DNA of 64,000 nt from Streptococcus oralis subsp. tigurinus (GTDB lineage: Bacteria; Bacillota; Bacilli; Lactobacillales; Streptococcaceae): NCBI RefSeq assembly GCF_002356415.1, contig NZ_AP018338.1, forward strand, positions 1,550,001 to 1,614,000, in the 5' to 3' direction. The position numbers and the translations under genes were made by a program. A model generated the notes under the pieces. It saw only the letters and a program-made list of their open reading frames with translations. It did no database searches and had not been told where the DNA came from. Shown here piece by piece: positions 11,001-19,800 of this stretch; position 1 is the first letter of the stretch; each line of letters begins with the position of its first letter.

Positions 11001-13307
11001 AGCATCATCATTTCCACCAAGTTTCACATTCAAGCTATCTGCCTGAACTTCCAACTCTGAAACAACTGTATCTGTAAGGCTAAATGTATCTGCAATACCT
11101 GGCCATGGAACACTTACCTTGTACTCGAAGAGTTCTCCTTCTGTCTTAAGATCTTCATGTTCCTTATCATTGACCTTCTTCGTAATTTCGGTATCAACTG
11201 GTGGTTTAACATAGACTGGGTTTGAGCGACGAATGGTACTTGGTTTGTCATCTGTTTTAGCATGTTTACTTGGATCAGGATTATTATCCTCACCATTCCA
11301 CATGATATTACCCTGGTTCAGCAAACCGAATCCATCATTATCTTGAAGAAGGGCCATGAATTCTTTGCTTGCTTGGTTCTTACGGTATTCTTCTTTAAGA
11401 CGAACGGTAATCGTCATTTTAGCTTTCTTAAGAACCAAGTAGTTGTACTTGCCATCTTTTGCCGGAACATCCGCTACAACGACGCTTTGTGAGTTGCCTC
11501 CAGCATCCTTTTGAGTTACCACACGAGTTGGCCAGCTTTGTCCATCTGGACCTTGAGCAGAATGGCTCACCACTTCCAAGCGGTAATCAAGTGGGTCTGT
11601 TAACATAACGTTCTTTTCAAATTCGTAAGGAACGTTATTGAAGTTGTAATCTACTGTATAAGTGAACTCTTCGTCTTTCTTGCTTAGTTGTGCAGAATAA
11701 GATGGTTTCTTAGTCAACTCTAACGGATCTGGAATGACACCAATATCGTTGCTAGCATCCGCATCTTTCACTGTCTTCGTTGCGCTTGGATAACAGTATT
11801 CCAATTTTTGGACTTCGACAGTCTCATTCTTACCACCGATTTTACGAGTAGTGAAATCTCCCGTTTTAAAGACCCCAGTCAATTCTGGAACTGTGATTGT
11901 TTCATTTTCTGGCTTGTAATCTGCCGGCGGATCCACTTCGTCATCTTCATTTGTCTCAGGAGCTCGAGCTTCCTTACTCAAGTCATAGTCAAATTTATTA
12001 TCCCCAGGATTGAAGACACTATCTGGAACAGAGATGGTAACTTTGTCCCCTTCTTGAACAATCTTACCACGAATTTGTTTTGACGGATCTGTAACTTTTT
12101 CAACGACCGTTTTACCATTGATTCGAACAGCATCTACCTTATATCCTGGAGTAACTTCAAACTCACCTTTGATATCTTCCTTAATCAGAGCTGCTGCTAC
12201 GGATTCCAAAATCTTTTGCGAGAATACATCAATATTATTTTGTTCATTAACATAGAAGGAAACATCCTTGCCATTAACTGTCTTGTTTGGCGAAGCCATT
12301 GATTGAAGGGCATCGTGGAAAATCCCTTGCACGGAACGATTGTCACCGATATTCAACGTTTTTCCAAATCCATTCAAATAAGCAGAACCATATTGGAAGT
12401 ATGGGTCAGTGAACCCTTCTACACGCTCCCAGAAACCAATAACTACAGAACCTTCTGATCCAACAGCATTCTTAAGGGTATTTCCTGCCTCTTTTAATTC
12501 TTTTGCACGGCTGACAATATCTTGCGCTGCTTCAGGGAAATAGTTTTGACCAAGTCCCCATGCAGGTTGTAGCTTATATGTTCTGGCATAGCTTTTATCC
12601 ATAACAACATTACCATCTGGAAGACGGTAACCATTGGCCACACCATCCGTTACGAGAAGGAATACTGTCTTACGACCATTTTTCATTTCTCCTTTTTTAC
12701 TGTTATAAGCAGCAAGAGCATCCGTAATACCAGGAACCGTAGGAGTTCCTCCTCCAACAGTAATATTATCAATAAAGCTATGAATAGATTTTTGATCTGA
12801 TGTCAAATCACTTGAACTAAACTGATAATGTTTACCCGTAATCCCCTCATTTGTATAGGTATCAATCGCTCCTGTGAAGTCTTCATTATCAAAATATCGA
12901 ACCTGATCTAATCCTTGGTAAGCTGAAACGAAGACGCGGTCAGTCGTATCAGGATCCCCTGTACTCACTAAATGCGGGTCGGCTTCATTGTACTGTTCAG
13001 GTTTCACATAAGTGGTCAAACGCTTCAAAGCATTTTTAACACTTGGGATAGTTTTTTCAAACGACCCACTGGCATCCTGAAGGATGACCAAGTCGATTGG
13101 TTTACGCGGAACTGTCCACTGTGTGTTCTCTGTCTTCTTAATTTTACGATAACATCCATTTTGAATGATTTCTGTATCACCTACCCGAGTAACTCCACCT
13201 TCATCGGCAGATGCACCACGAACAAAGAATAGTCCAGCTAATCCTAAAGGCACAGACAGAAACAAAATCATAAACAGAATGGATACCTTTTTAATGAAAT
13301 CTTTCAT
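5046..13307 (-). CDS. Giant LPXTG adhesin: VWA domain plus about 13 isopeptide-type domains
   Basis: 2,753 residues. A signal peptide (about 1-35) is followed by a VWA domain (about 70-375) with a complete metal-ion-dependent adhesion site: DASGS at 78-82, T188 and D221. About 13 immunoglobulin-like, isopeptide-forming fimbrial-type domains follow, most joined by PVTVTPP or PVTPPTPEEPE linkers. A coiled-coil segment rich in K, E, A and L (about 2415-2575) sits inside the last of these. A Pro/Thr-rich wall-spanning tail and an LPNTG sorting signal (residue 2720) end the protein. It resembles pilus-tip adhesins such as RrgA in its VWA domain, but no sortase or pilin gene is adjacent in this window. 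Only two cysteines are present, C52 and C505, placed on either side of the VWA domain. The ATG at 13307 fits the signal peptide, although the nearest strong Shine-Dalgarno is about 36 bp upstream. Confidence 0.9.
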   Translation of the reverse strand: MKDFIKKVSILFMILFLSVPLGLAGLFFVRGASADEGGVTRVGDTEIIQNGCYRKIKKTENTQWTVPRKPIDLVILQDASGSFEKTIPSVKNALKRLTTYVKPEQYNEADPHLVSTGDPDTTDRVFVSAYQGLDQVRYFDNEDFTGAIDTYTNEGITGKHYQFSSSDLTSDQKSIHSFIDNITVGGGTPTVPGITDALAAYNSKKGEMKNGRKTVFLLVTDGVANGYRLPDGNVVMDKSYARTYKLQPAWGLGQNYFPEAAQDIVSRAKELKEAGNTLKNAVGSEGSVVIGFWERVEGFTDPYFQYGSAYLNGFGKTLNIGDNRSVQGIFHDALQSMASPNKTVNGKDVSFYVNEQNNIDVFSQKILESVAAALIKEDIKGEFEVTPGYKVDAVRINGKTVVEKVTDPSKQIRGKIVQEGDKVTISVPDSVFNPGDNKFDYDLSKEARAPETNEDDEVDPPADYKPENETITVPELTGVFKTGDFTTRKIGGKNETVEVQKLEYCYPSATKTVKDADASNDIGVIPDPLELTKKPSYSAQLSKKDEEFTYTVDYNFNNVPYEFEKNVMLTDPLDYRLEVVSHSAQGPDGQSWPTRVVTQKDAGGNSQSVVVADVPAKDGKYNYLVLKKAKMTITVRLKEEYRKNQASKEFMALLQDNDGFGLLNQGNIMWNGEDNNPDPSKHAKTDDKPSTIRRSNPVYVKPPVDTEITKKVNDKEHEDLKTEGELFEYKVSVPWPGIADTFSLTDTVVSELEVQADSLNVKLGGNDDAELKTATKVEGQTVSLTLDKTQLKKISRKVSRRKTKDVQYLELTFKAKIRPGADLSKYKEDGQIKVPNTADVALNDIKKTSNKVTVTPPKPKEPSIDKKINENLDTFQTFDGQPYNYNITTAVPSDVANYKKFVIRDTLDANLELAGDVSIKGSAAALFDIHTNGQEITATVKDGQFGELAKYSTVELVIPAKVKNGVTGTTIENKASISFTNENNVEKEVETKPVTVTPPPVTKKINETLDHLDIATGQAYNYNIKTKLPTDITDYKKFVITDTLEGDLSVINETSSKPVIKGAAAAFFDVTVEGQTVTATMKDFANATDLAGQEVELIIPAKINDGVTRINIPNTAKFSFTDKNDHSGEKETKPVTVTPPSEPGVDKKINETLTEATIGAETDFTYNIKAKLPNDITTYKSFVVTDTLDENLTPGQAEIKGAAAKFFDVTVQGQTVTATMKDFANAGDYGNQEVELVIHAKVKKGSTVPSIENKAKITYTNKNDQQGEKETKPVTVTPPPITKKVNGQEHADLGKLSEVFTYTIDSTVPHVADTFTISDDIVKELAFEGEATVTVDGQAVQDLTVTTEGQRLMVTFGKDQVKQYAGKAVQVSFKAKVKEGITFDALLAAYPNESKDKPVVPNTASYIINDNPDSKKESKPVTVTPPPTTTPELKKEVNGAERYDLAKRNEEFTYTLKTTMPASATVFEMTDELKEVLEFVGENASATVKLDGEDAGSKATVTLSGQVIKVAFTEASVKADAGKSIEVNFKAKIRDNANLSAYVNKDGKTEIPNKASYDIDHNPKYHKDSNEVPVTPPTPEEPEIKKDVNGKEAETLDKRDQVFTYNVKTSVAQDATAFAVTDTLVDVLEFAGTSSATLNGQALDASQIKVEGQTITLTLTEDQVKANGGQAVELTFDAKIKAGANLSAYVKEDGRTQIPNKASYDASFPHKPGVHKDSNEVPVTPPTPDEPEIKKDVNGKAEETLAKRDEVFTYNVKTTVAQDATAFSVTDTLVDVLEFAGTSSAKLNGQALDASQIKVEGQTITLTLTEDQVKANGGQAVELTFDAKIKAGANLSAYLSEDKTVKVPNKAAYRADLPNKPGFTKDSNEVPVTPPTPEEPEIKKDVNGKEAETLDKRDQVFTYNVKTSVAQDATAFAVTDTLVDVLEFAGTSSATLNGQALDASQIKVEGQTITLTLTEDQVKANGGQAVELTFDAKIKAGANLSAYLSEDKTVKVPNKAAYRADLPNKPGFTKDSNEVPVTPPTPEEPEIKKDVNGKEAETLDKRDQVFTYNVKTTVAQDATAFSVTDTLVDVLEFAGTSSAKLNGQALDASQIKVEGQTITLTLTEDQVKANGGQAVELTFDAKIKAGADLSPYLTDRGFTVPNTASYDAKFPHKPGLHKDSNKVPVIVPKEPEPEISKKINRTLDHLDVEYDAPYMYNVNTTLPKDIDKYKEFTVTDTLEPVLAIADTPVAYVDGRDANGALETSVEGNTVTVKVKDFARLKGFKEIQLYIPAKLKANSDLSAYTNRLVPNKATVNFKDANSQSGNKETKPVTVKPRDPEKPTDPTPGEPAKSVGPEDGSKPGGEYRLPNAFDTFRFDITTPVPTDPVDENGNAKKDQYGRLIKTDLTSFTITDEINSVLKVNKDRIALKVENAQFDKIKATLQAQLEQAEKELKALTGKSTEETSTETGKKEELKAAEAKVAELKAKLEAAKASQPAQPAEATTPATSDSSETEDKKPATSEPSQDLASLEAELKAAEENLAKLQAPAEKEAELAPADKKQQQEKLENEIKKLKEAQTKLQAAIDKLSKVSNDRGELVGKDLEAVATVTYDETSNLVTFEISDKDVLEALKGSTVRLVLYTNFKEGTDFAQFAKGVPNTAKVSFNHNPKPTNKVVVFPPTPQTPEEPQTPPTTPPTPPTPPTPEEPQTPPTPPTPEEPQTPPPGGTVPPEEPKKTLPNTGSEASSIFGVLAALTLGLAGLLVWKRKAKR
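6800..8600 (-). repeat. Four near-identical domain repeats of about 445 bp
   Basis: Four successive domains of the giant adhesin, each opening with IKKDVNGK and containing EGQTITLTLTEDQVKANGG, are almost identical. Their linkers lie near 7235, 7683, 8130 and 8577. The units at about 7243-7390 and 7693-7840 appear identical at the DNA level with a 450-bp offset, indicating recent duplication or gene conversion. Confidence 0.85.
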
Positions 13308-13365
13308 AGTTTTCTCTGAAATCCTATTTGATTCCTTATTCCTCCTTTTTTCTATTGCAGATATA

Positions 13366-13953
13366 TTAATTCAGTAGCTCTTGTAACTCTTTCGAGAAAT
13401 TTTCAGCAGTAGTGTGGTTTACCAATACATTCTTTACCTGTTGCTGTTTGGTTACAAGATACATACTAGGTATGGTTTGAACCTGTAAGAGATCGGCTGC
13501 CCCTTGATCCTCATCATAATAATACGGGAAAGTATATCCTTTTTCTTTGATATACTGATCAGCCTTCTCCTTTGTCTCTCTATTCGGATCGCTCATATTG
13601 AGTAGAACAAAATGAATTTGATCTCCATACTTTTCATACATCTGTTGAACAATAGGCAGTTGTTTCTGACAATGTGGACACCAACTAGCCCATTCGACAA
13701 CTAACATAGGTTTATCATACAGTTCTGAACTAGCAACCAATTTACCGTCTCGAGTGGTCATTTTAAATTCTGGAAGTTGTTGACCTTTTAAACTCAAAGC
13801 CGTATTGTTCTCATCACTAGAAGTTGATTGCGAAACTGACGATGCGCCTATATCTCCATCCTTAGTGGGTCTGGTGTAATAAAGAAAACCCACCGTTAAA
13901 CCTATGATGACCCCCACCGCTAAAAATGGTAGCCACCACTTGTCTTTTTGCAT
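13366..13953 (-). CDS. Membrane-anchored TlpA/thioredoxin-like thiol-disulfide oxidoreductase
   Basis: 195 residues. An N-terminal membrane anchor (about 8-26) precedes a Ser/Thr-rich linker and an extracytoplasmic thioredoxin fold. The active site is WCPHC (C92, C95) and the cis-proline is in TIPSM (P162). Proteins of this family catalyse thiol-disulfide exchange outside the membrane. No CcdA-type partner is encoded nearby. It is the first gene of the adhesin operon, 58 bp upstream of the VWA adhesin. Because that adhesin has just two cysteines bracketing its VWA domain, I infer it is the substrate. An AAGGAG site precedes the ATG at 13953. Confidence 0.85.
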   Translation of the reverse strand: MQKDKWWLPFLAVGVIIGLTVGFLYYTRPTKDGDIGASSVSQSTSSDENNTALSLKGQQLPEFKMTTRDGKLVASSELYDKPMLVVEWASWCPHCQKQLPIVQQMYEKYGDQIHFVLLNMSDPNRETKEKADQYIKEKGYTFPYYYDEDQGAADLLQVQTIPSMYLVTKQQQVKNVLVNHTTAENFSKELQELLN

Positions 13954-14055
13954 GTAATCTCCTTACTTATAATAGTAAAATACAACGAATAAGTCCTAAT
14001 AAATAATATATTAATACAATTAGATAGAGGACGGGATTCATTCATTTCAAATGAT

Positions 14056-14084
14056 ATTTTACCATTTACTATTCATTTATACAA
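14056..14084 (-). promoter_or_regulatory. Promoter of the oxidoreductase-adhesin operon
   Basis: Reading leftwards: TTGTAT (14079-14084), a 17-bp spacer ending in TGG, then TAAAAT (14056-14061), which is an extended -10. It lies about 105 bp upstream of the first gene. Nothing else was recognised in the intergenic stretch 13954-14304. Confidence 0.55.
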
Positions 14085-14304
14085 GCAATACGTTGTCAAA
14101 TAGTAAACTTTTTAAAAAAGTAGAAAATCGCCATTAAATACGATCTTTATAAAGAAAATCTAAAGATAAACTTAATATCTCTTTCTGAGATTTGTCAGAA
14201 TATTCCCATTCTGATGCATAATTGTAAGCTAGACAAAAAAACATAAATAGCCTATATTATCTATACTAAAAACTGTATCAAAATACATTTATAACTTAGC
14301 AAGC

Positions 14305-14336
14305 AAAAAAGATTGCCCATTCGGACAACCTCTTTT
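14305..14336 (-). terminator. glnA terminator
   Basis: Read leftwards, a roughly 12-bp stem with G-U pairs (AAGAGGTTGTCC with GGGCAATCTTTT) and a GAAT loop, followed by a T run. It starts a few bases after the glnA stop. Confidence 0.8.
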
Positions 14337-14342
14337 CTACTA

Positions 14343-15689
14343 TTAATACAAATCTAGATAATTATCAACTTCCCATTGTGACACAAAGGTCGCATAGCTA
14401 GCCCACTCGATACGCTTGGCTTCAAGGAAGCTCGTATAGATGTGCTCACCTAGTGCAGCCTTGACCACTTCGTCTTCAGTCAAAGCTTTCAAAGCGTTGT
14501 GAAGAGTTGATGGAAGGTCTGTAATACCAGCTTCCTTACGCTCTTCTGCTGTCATGATGTAGATATTTTCTTCGATAGGAGCTGGTGCTTCGATTTTGTT
14601 TTCAATACCGTGCAAACCAACTTCCAACAGAACCGCCATAGCGATGTACGGGTTAGCCATTGGATCCACTGAACGCAACTCAAGACGAGTTCCCATACCA
14701 CGTGAAGCTGGTACGCGCACAAGTGGCGAACGGTTACGACCAGCCCAAGCGATGTAAACCGGCGCTTCATAACCTGGAACCAAACGTTTGTAGGAGTTAA
14801 CAGTTGGGTTCATGATGGCAGTATAGTTGTAAGCATGCTTGATCAAACCACCAAGGAAATGGTAAGCTATTTCTGACAACTGCATTCCTTTTGGATCATT
14901 TGGATCAAAGAAGGCATTGTTTCCTTCTGCATCAAACAAAGACATATTACAGTGCATACCTGAGCCAGCAATACCAAATTTTGGTTTCGCCATAAAGGTT
15001 GCGTAAAGACCATGTTTACGAGCAATAGTTTTAACAACGAGTTTAAAGATTTGAATCTTATCACAAGCGCGGAGCACTTCATCATACTTGAAGTCAATTT
15101 CATGTTGACCAACCGCAACCTCGTGGTGACTTGCTTCTACTTCAAATCCCATTTTGGTCAAGACATTCACAATCTCACGACGTGTATTGTCCGCAAGGTC
15201 AGTAGGCGCTAAGTCAAAGTAGCCACCTTTGTCATTTACTTCAAGTGTTGGATCACCATTTTCGTCTAGCTTAAATAGAAAGAATTCTGGCTCTGGTCCA
15301 AGGTTGAAGGATTTGAATCCTACTTCTTCCATATGGCGAAGAGCACGTTTCAAATTGCCACGAGGGTCACCTGCAAATGGTTTACCTTCTGTTGTATAGA
15401 CATCACAGATCAAACCTGCAACACTTCCGTTTTCATCTCCCCAAGGGAAGACTGTCCATGTATCCAAGTCTGGGTACAAGTACATATCTGACTCATTGAT
15501 ACGTACAAAACCTTCAATAGAAGATCCATCAAACATTGCCTTGTTAGTCAAGACTTTGTCTAGTTGTTCATCTGTAGCAGGAATTTCGACGTTTTTCATC
15601 GTTCCCAAAATATCTGAGAACATGAGACGAATAAAGGTAACATTTTTTTCCTTGACTTCACGACGAATATCTGCAGCTGTGATTGGCAT
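14343..15689 (-). CDS. glnA: Glutamine synthetase, type I
   Basis: 448 residues, the usual length of Gram-positive GSI-alpha enzymes. It condenses glutamate and ammonia to glutamine using ATP in the cytoplasm. Visible family motifs include GSSIEGF, the glutamate-binding NPTVNSYKR region and the active-site region [10 protein letters not shown]. The Shine-Dalgarno AAGGAG precedes the ATG. It lies 36 bp downstream of glnR, the standard glnRA operon. In this family activity is controlled by feedback inhibition and GlnR. Confidence 0.98.
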   Translation of the reverse strand: MPITAADIRREVKEKNVTFIRLMFSDILGTMKNVEIPATDEQLDKVLTNKAMFDGSSIEGFVRINESDMYLYPDLDTWTVFPWGDENGSVAGLICDVYTTEGKPFAGDPRGNLKRALRHMEEVGFKSFNLGPEPEFFLFKLDENGDPTLEVNDKGGYFDLAPTDLADNTRREIVNVLTKMGFEVEASHHEVAVGQHEIDFKYDEVLRACDKIQIFKLVVKTIARKHGLYATFMAKPKFGIAGSGMHCNMSLFDAEGNNAFFDPNDPKGMQLSEIAYHFLGGLIKHAYNYTAIMNPTVNSYKRLVPGYEAPVYIAWAGRNRSPLVRVPASRGMGTRLELRSVDPMANPYIAMAVLLEVGLHGIENKIEAPAPIEENIYIMTAEERKEAGITDLPSTLHNALKALTEDEVVKAALGEHIYTSFLEAKRIEWASYATFVSQWEVDNYLDLY

Positions 15690-15725
15690 GGTTATTCTCC
15701 TTAATATATGACTACTTGCGGTTGC

Positions 15726-16082
15726 CTAACCGCGACCAAAAGGTGAATGTGCTGAAGCAAAGCGTCCCTGCTGGAGGAGTTCATTATGAAGTGCGCGACG
15801 CACCTCCGTCTGACTCACCACTTTCTTGGACTTCGCCTCACGTTCAGCATATTTTTTCTTAATGGCAGCGATATTGTAGCCTTCAGAGATATAATCTTTG
15901 ATTTCAAGCAGACGATCCATATCATTCAACGAATACATGCGACGGTTCCCTTCGTTTCGATCAGGTTTAATCAACTCTTGATCTTCATAATAACGAATCT
16001 GACGCGCTGATAGATCGGTCAACTTCATCACACTACCGATAGGAAAAACAGCCATATTTCGGCGAAATTCTCTTTCCTTCAT
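15726..16082 (-). CDS. glnR: MerR-family nitrogen regulator GlnR
   Basis: 118 residues. The MerR-type winged helix is at about 13-80 (SARQIRYYEDQELIKP). The short C-terminal tail ending SPFGRG is typical of GlnR, where it responds to feedback-inhibited glutamine synthetase. GlnR represses its own operon and other ammonium and glutamine genes when nitrogen is plentiful. Its operator and promoter are visible just upstream. Confidence 0.97.
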   Translation of the reverse strand: MKEREFRRNMAVFPIGSVMKLTDLSARQIRYYEDQELIKPDRNEGNRRMYSLNDMDRLLEIKDYISEGYNIAAIKKKYAEREAKSKKVVSQTEVRRALHNELLQQGRFASAHSPFGRG

Positions 16083-16105
16083 TTACAATTTCCTTCTTTC
16101 TGTCT

Positions 16106-16158
16106 ATTATAGTCTAAAAAAATAAATACGTCAATCGATAATGTTATAAAATGTAACA
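16106..16158 (-). promoter_or_regulatory. glnRA promoter with GlnR box
   Basis: Read leftwards: the operator TGTTACATTTTATAACA (16142-16158) fits the GlnR consensus TGTNA-N7-TNACA exactly. The -35 TTGACG (16129-16134), a 17-bp spacer and the -10 TATAAT (16106-16111) follow. The operator sits directly upstream of the -35 and abuts the stop codon of the upstream membrane-protein gene. Confidence 0.92.
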
Positions 16159-16686
16159 TTATTTTTCTTTTTTCTCTAAAAAGAGATGAATACGATCAAT
16201 ATCATAATTTACGAGAATTGCGACAAAAACTCCCATAAAAGTTTCCGATACACGCGCAAACACGTACAAAATTGTTTCACCGCTCGGTATTGAGAGGGTA
16301 ATGATTAACATAGCTGCTACACCACCAATAACCCCCGATTTATTATTCATGGCCACATTTGTCATAATGGTTAACATAGTGCAGATTGGAACAACCACCA
16401 AGGTCACCCAAAAGGCTCCGTGAAATAAGGTATTTAAGAGAAAAAAGATAAGAGCATAGAAACCACCGATACTATTTCCTAGAATACGTGAAGTTCCAAA
16501 ATGAACACTCTTATCAAAGCTTTCTCTCAAACTAAAGACTGCTGTCAAAGCCCCAATTTGAAGTCCCTTCCAACCAAAAAATCCAAAAATCAAGAGAACT
16601 AAAAAAACAGCAATTCCGGTTTTAAAGGTTCGTAGACCAAACTTGAACTGTGACTTGTCAAATTTATATTTTTTAAAATAACTCAT
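16159..16686 (-). CDS. Aromatic acid exporter-like (FUSC/ArAE family) membrane protein
   Basis: 175 residues with about four to five predicted membrane segments after a cytoplasmic start, and a charged C-terminus (IDRIHLFLEKKEK). The FGWKGLQIGALTAVF and GNSIGG segments resemble the ArAE_1/FUSC N-terminal domain. Family members are proposed exporters, but the substrate is unknown. It is commonly found upstream of glnR in streptococci. The GlnR box lies immediately after its stop codon, so readthrough into glnR is possible. Confidence 0.75.
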   Translation of the reverse strand: MSYFKKYKFDKSQFKFGLRTFKTGIAVFLVLLIFGFFGWKGLQIGALTAVFSLRESFDKSVHFGTSRILGNSIGGFYALIFFLLNTLFHGAFWVTLVVVPICTMLTIMTNVAMNNKSGVIGGVAAMLIITLSIPSGETILYVFARVSETFMGVFVAILVNYDIDRIHLFLEKKEK

Positions 16687-16771
16687 AATCTCAACTTTCT
16701 ACTTCCATTTTATCATAAATTAGTTGATTTTATGAGTAAAAATCAATAGGAAACGTTTTTAATTCAAATAA

Positions 16772-16814
16772 CAAGAAAAAGAGAAAACTAAGTTCCTCTT
16801 TTAATCGAGTTTTC
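16772..16814 (-). terminator. Probable terminator of the antigen I/II gene
   Basis: Arms GAAAACT and AGTTTTC (16783-16789 with 16808-16814), followed leftwards by a T-rich tail. The loop is long, about 18 bases, so the call is moderate. Confidence 0.45.
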
Positions 16815-16819
16815 AGGCA

Positions 16820-19800
16820 TTACTTGCTTTCGTCTTCTTTTCGTTTCAACTGACCAAGTCCTAAAACTCCCACTAAGGCAGCTAGTCCAAGATATGGCAT
16901 GTAGCTTGAATCATTTGTTCCTGTTTTTGGAAGTGTAGTTATTTCTTTACCAACAGAAACAGGAATTGGTGTTGAAGGTTCTTCAACTTTTGGACTAGGA
17001 ACTCTTGGTTCTTTTGGTGTCTCAGGTTTGTCAGGATCCTTTGGTTTTGGAGTTGGAATTGGTGTCGGTTTGTCTGGATCCTTTGGTTTTGGCGTTGGAA
17101 TTGGTGTCGGTTTGTCTGGAGTTCTTGGTATTGGAGTTGTTGTACGTACTGTGTTAGATGCATAAGTAACCTTATTAACAGTATTTACATAAGTATTTTC
17201 AAATGTTCCAATAGCAATTCTGCGCATTTGAAGGTAGGTTTCAGCTTGGAATGGTGAATCCAAACTAATCTTTTGTAAGAATTCTTCCTTGAAACGAACA
17301 GTTACAATACCATTTGCAGCATCTGTTTCAGCAGTTGTTTGAGATGTTAGATCTGTACCTGCCTTAATCACTGAACCATCTTTCATTGTCAAGTTCAGAG
17401 AGCTGAATGTCTTGTAATTACCAGTATACTGATCACCAGCTTGGTCATAATCATCCACAAAGTTGTAATCTTCTAATTCCTCTGAATGATTTTGTGGAAT
17501 GAGGCCACCAATCAGACGATAGTTAAATGTTTGATAAAATTGAATTGTTTTACCATCCAGATTTTCACTAGTTGGATCTAGACTTACTGTTACATCTTTT
17601 TTCGGTGTGATTTTCGGTACGTTGTTAACCACTACTTCTGTAGCATAGCCATTTCCGAAATCAATTTGATAGGCCTTATTTTCATACTTACCACCTGTCT
17701 TACCAAATTCAGACTTAACAGTCATCGGATCTGTAATGACTAATGATGTTCCAGTTGCTACATATTGCTTGTAAAATTCTTCTGGATTATCAGCAGAGAA
17801 GAGTTGGAAAGCACCCTTAACAGTAATGTTAGCTTTCTTCAACAAGTCTTGAACTTTCTTAGGAGCAGCTTCTAGACTGTCATATTTTTGAACGCTGACA
17901 CCTGATACTTGATTTCCTTTTTCATCTGCAACCTTAATCAAATCAGGACGAACATCTAAAGCTTCTTCTGGATAATCATCTACATAGTAGAAGCCGTTTT
18001 GGATTGCTTCCTTAGAAGATTTATCACCCTTATATTGATCCAAATCCCATGTTAATTCGTAGTAGTTGGTTGAACCAGCTAAAACTTCTTTTCCATCGAT
18101 ATTAAGGCCTTCTTTATTCTTATTTACTTTCGTTGGCTTAATATAGTTGTTATTTGGATTATCAGGATCATTTGGTTTACCAGGAGTCGTTACACGAACA
18201 ACATTTGACTTAATACCATAAGCATCATTGACTGTCAAAGTGAAGTTATTCGTATAAGTTGCCCCATCGTTCAATACTCGACCAACAACCGTTGGATGAA
18301 GAGTCTCAACAGGTTTAGTTAAGTCAGCATTGTATGTTGCCAATGTCTCATCAGTCGCCTTAAAAGTTACAGTATGACTGGCTTCATCATAAGTTGTATC
18401 AAAGCCTGTACTTGCAGCCTTAGTTGCATCCAAGTCAAACTTATAGCCAGTTGGAAGCGGATCTACCAATACAAATGAAGTAGTTTTTGGACGTCCAGCT
18501 GTCAAGGCTTCAGTTTTCAATTCAAACTTAACAATTGACTGTTTAGCAACCAATGTCCGGTCAATATCTACCCCATCCTCGTTTTTAATTTCTTTATTAA
18601 TCTGAGGTTGTGCAAATAGACGATTGTAATGGTAGTGAACTGTTGGCACCGCTGGTGATGTTGGCAACTGCTTAGGAGTTGGTGCTACCGGTGGAGTTGG
18701 CATTGGATCATATGTTGGCTCTTCTGGTTTTGATGGCTCTGGTTGATCTGGAGTTTTTACCGGTGGAGTTGGCTCATTTTCGTAGCTTGGTGCTACTGGT
18801 GCTGGCTCCAATGGCTTCTCTGTCTCATATGTTGGCTCTTCTGGTTTTGATGGCTCTGGTTGATCTGGAGTTTTTACCGGTGGAGTTGGCTCATTTTCAT
18901 ATGTTGGTACTACTGGAGCTGGTTCCAATGGTTTCTCTGTCTCATATGTTGGCTCTTCTGGTTTTGATGGCTCTGGTTGATCCGGAGTCTTAACTGGTGG
19001 AGTTGGCTCATTTTCATATGTCGGTGCTACCGGTGCTGGCTCCAATGGTTTCTCTGTCTCATACATTGGTTGAGTTGGAGCTGTTGGTGCAACAGGTTTC
19101 GTCGGAACCCCAATTGCATTAATATTTGAATTGAAAGCAAACCAAATATTTCCACTTTTAGAAGAAGCCATATTAAAGCTAATCTCCGATTGAGTTATTT
19201 CACCGACAATAGCTCCGTACCAATTATTTGGACTAGAGGTTGTATCCCATTCCGATGTATTCCAACGAGCGCCTAGCGATTTTTCTGCATTTGATGAATC
19301 TGCATAAGCAGAGTTATTTTCATGAATCTTGATAGATGAACCAGAAATTGGAATATATCGACCGTTAAAGTTTCTAACACTTTCAATTGCATCTTTATCA
19401 ATTGCTCCACTACCGTTACCTCTATTTAGAGATGAAAAATTAACTAATCCTCCTGTGAGATTCATAAGTTGACCTTCTTCATCATAAAACTTGACTTTTA
19501 CATTAATGTTTGTAGAAGTAAAATAATCATTATACCATGCTGTCACAGTTGGATCACTCGAGGCAAACATAGTCATTTTGGTTCCATCGTTAAAACCTGT
19601 TTCTTTTAATGTGTAAGTGTAAACTACTTTTGAAATTTTCTTACCATTAAAACTTGAATTTTTTAGACCAGTATAGGTAACATCGACTGGTTTATCCTTT
19701 TCTAATACAAGCTTTGCATAAGTGTTATTCGAATTGATTGCATTGAAATATGAATATGCTGTAGATTTTTTCCTATCAGGATTTGTTGGCGAAATCCCCC

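Noticed and set aside
13954..14304. Possible small gene or RNA upstream of the oxidoreductase
   Set aside because: Apart from the promoter, no ORF with start signals or stable structured RNA was seen.
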